Positions 63,283-64,000 of a stretch of DNA of 64,000 nt are shown here, piece after piece. Origin of the DNA: Candidatus Zixiibacteriota bacterium. GTDB taxonomy: Bacteria; Zixibacteria; MSB-5A5; GN15; PGXB01. The DNA lies in contig JAPLUR010000107.1 in the NCBI GenBank assembly GCA_026397505.1, positions 1-64,000 on the forward strand, written 5' to 3'. The position numbers and the translations under genes were made by a program. Within the stretch, counting starts at the first letter, position 1. Each line of letters starts with the position of its first letter. The notes under the pieces are model-generated. The model ran no database searches. It saw only the letters and a program-made list of their open reading frames with translations, and had not been told where the DNA came from.

Positions 63283-64000
63283 ATGAGAATCATTCTAATT
63301 TTGCTAATCCTTGTCATTCTGCTGGTAGCCGTGAGTTGGTTCAGGCCGGCTTTCTGCACCGAGATTGACCAGGAAAAACTGGTCCGAGATTATCTCGACC
63401 AGAAGAAGGAATCTGCCAACAAAGAGGGGGAGACATATGCAACCCCCGATCTTTATGGTTCGGCACAGGAAACGGCGCCGAGCGCCGGAAGTCTTCCGGG
63501 CAGCAAAATTGTGCCGGGAATTGATTCCATTCCTCAAACGACCCTGCGCGATAATTCGCCGGACTCTCTTGAGCCGTTTGGTTACAGCCTCTTTAATGCC
63601 CCTTCCGAGTTGTCCTCACCGCCGGAGGTGGCTGATGCCGCCGATTACCTTCTCGGTCCCGGCGATAATATCATCATCTATCTCTGGGGAAAAGTGGAAA
63701 AGGAGTACAACCTTACTGTTGACCGCCAGGGAAAGATATTCATCCCCAAAGCGGGCGAAATTATCGTCTGGGGTCAGACTCTTTCGGAGTTTGAGACTCA
63801 AGTCAATAAAAAGCTTTCGGCCGTTTACAGCGATTTCAAATCCTCGATTACATTGGGAAAAATCCGTTCAATCCGGATTTATCTTACCGGCGAAGTCAAA
63901 AGACCCGGTGCCTACACGGTAAGTTCCCTGACCACTCTGTTCAACGCGCTTTATCTGGCCGGCGGCCCCAGTCTGCGCGGCTCGCTGCGTAATATCCAAC
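63283..64000 (+). CDS. Polysaccharide biosynthesis/export protein (Wza-like), N-terminal part
   Basis: The frame has no stop before the right edge, so the gene is partial (239 codons visible). ATG 63283 follows GGAAGGTGA. It starts with a signal anchor (MRIILILLILVILLVAVSWF). After a low-complexity linker comes the poly-export domain (about 124-205; DYLLGPGDNIIIYLWGKVEKEYNLTVDRQGKIFIPKAGEI), then the start of an SLBB domain (IYLTGEVKRPGAYTVSS). Wza-family proteins form the outer-membrane channel for capsule or exopolysaccharide. The downstream operon lies outside this window. Confidence 0.85.
   Translation, partial: MRIILILLILVILLVAVSWFRPAFCTEIDQEKLVRDYLDQKKESANKEGETYATPDLYGSAQETAPSAGSLPGSKIVPGIDSIPQTTLRDNSPDSLEPFGYSLFNAPSELSSPPEVADAADYLLGPGDNIIIYLWGKVEKEYNLTVDRQGKIFIPKAGEIIVWGQTLSEFETQVNKKLSAVYSDFKSSITLGKIRSIRIYLTGEVKRPGAYTVSSLTTLFNALYLAGGPSLRGSLRNIQ

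Overview
The window looks like a chromosome piece of an uncultured Gram-negative bacterium of the FCB group, most likely candidate phylum Zixibacteria or a close relative. This is an inference. Several long secreted proteins end in paired dockerin/EF-hand-like repeats of the form D-x-N-x-D-G-x-(V/I)-N-I-x-D-I-T-Y-L-I-N-F-L-Y-K-x-G, a tail I associate with such genomes. An LpxL-type acyltransferase, a GT9 heptosyltransferase-like enzyme, a porin, an OmpA-type protein and a Wza-type exporter indicate an outer membrane.

Layout. 1-8.6 kb: three dockerin-tailed secreted proteins (a fragment, an M14 carboxypeptidase and a 1470-residue adhesin-like protein). 8.9-17.8 kb: a complete phosphate-starvation locus (phoB-phoR, porin, pstS-C-A-B, phoU) with an 11-bp-periodic Pho-box-like operator, bracketed by a 115-bp direct repeat whose end resembles a tRNA 3' end. 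17.8-25.7 kb (minus): kdpFABCDE, including the 28-residue KdpF, with a KdpE-box-like site upstream. 26 kb: tRNA-Asn(GTT) and a decayed 5' fragment of a second tRNA copy. 26.5-31.9 kb: an unknown exported protein, a double-PDZ protein, HprK, an EVE-domain/nuclease-like protein, an ORF6N remnant and a REP-associated tyrosine transposase with REP-like hairpins. 31.9-38.3 kb: P5C dehydrogenase, a rubrerythrin-like protein, oligoendopeptidase F, a flavodiiron protein and a DUF47/PhoU-like protein. 38.4-47.5 kb: a secreted protein with two C39-like peptidase modules joined by thrombospondin-3 repeats, a minus-strand envelope operon (peptidase MA, LpxL-like, GT9, PfkB kinase) and another dockerin protein.

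48-51.5 kb holds the most unusual locus: a compact four-gene minus-strand operon closed by a strong terminator. It encodes an unknown protein, a very glycine-rich protein, a protein with weak resemblance to ABBA/DMATS prenyltransferases, and an alpha/alpha-toroid protein with a class II terpene-cyclase-like D-x-D-S-T-A motif. I cannot assign it to a known system. A roughly 200-bp dispersed repeat lies beside it and recurs at 56.6 kb, where it interrupts an IS1182-like transposase, and inverted at 60.5 kb.

52.2-56.1 kb: HNH endonuclease, trpS, scpA, scpB and an RsuA/RluB-type pseudouridine synthase. 57.7-60.3 kb: an OmpA-domain outer-membrane protein. 61.4-64 kb: a DinB-like protein, a small acidic zinc-ribbon protein, greA and the start of a polysaccharide export gene cut by the window edge. 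No CRISPR array or intact rRNA gene was found.
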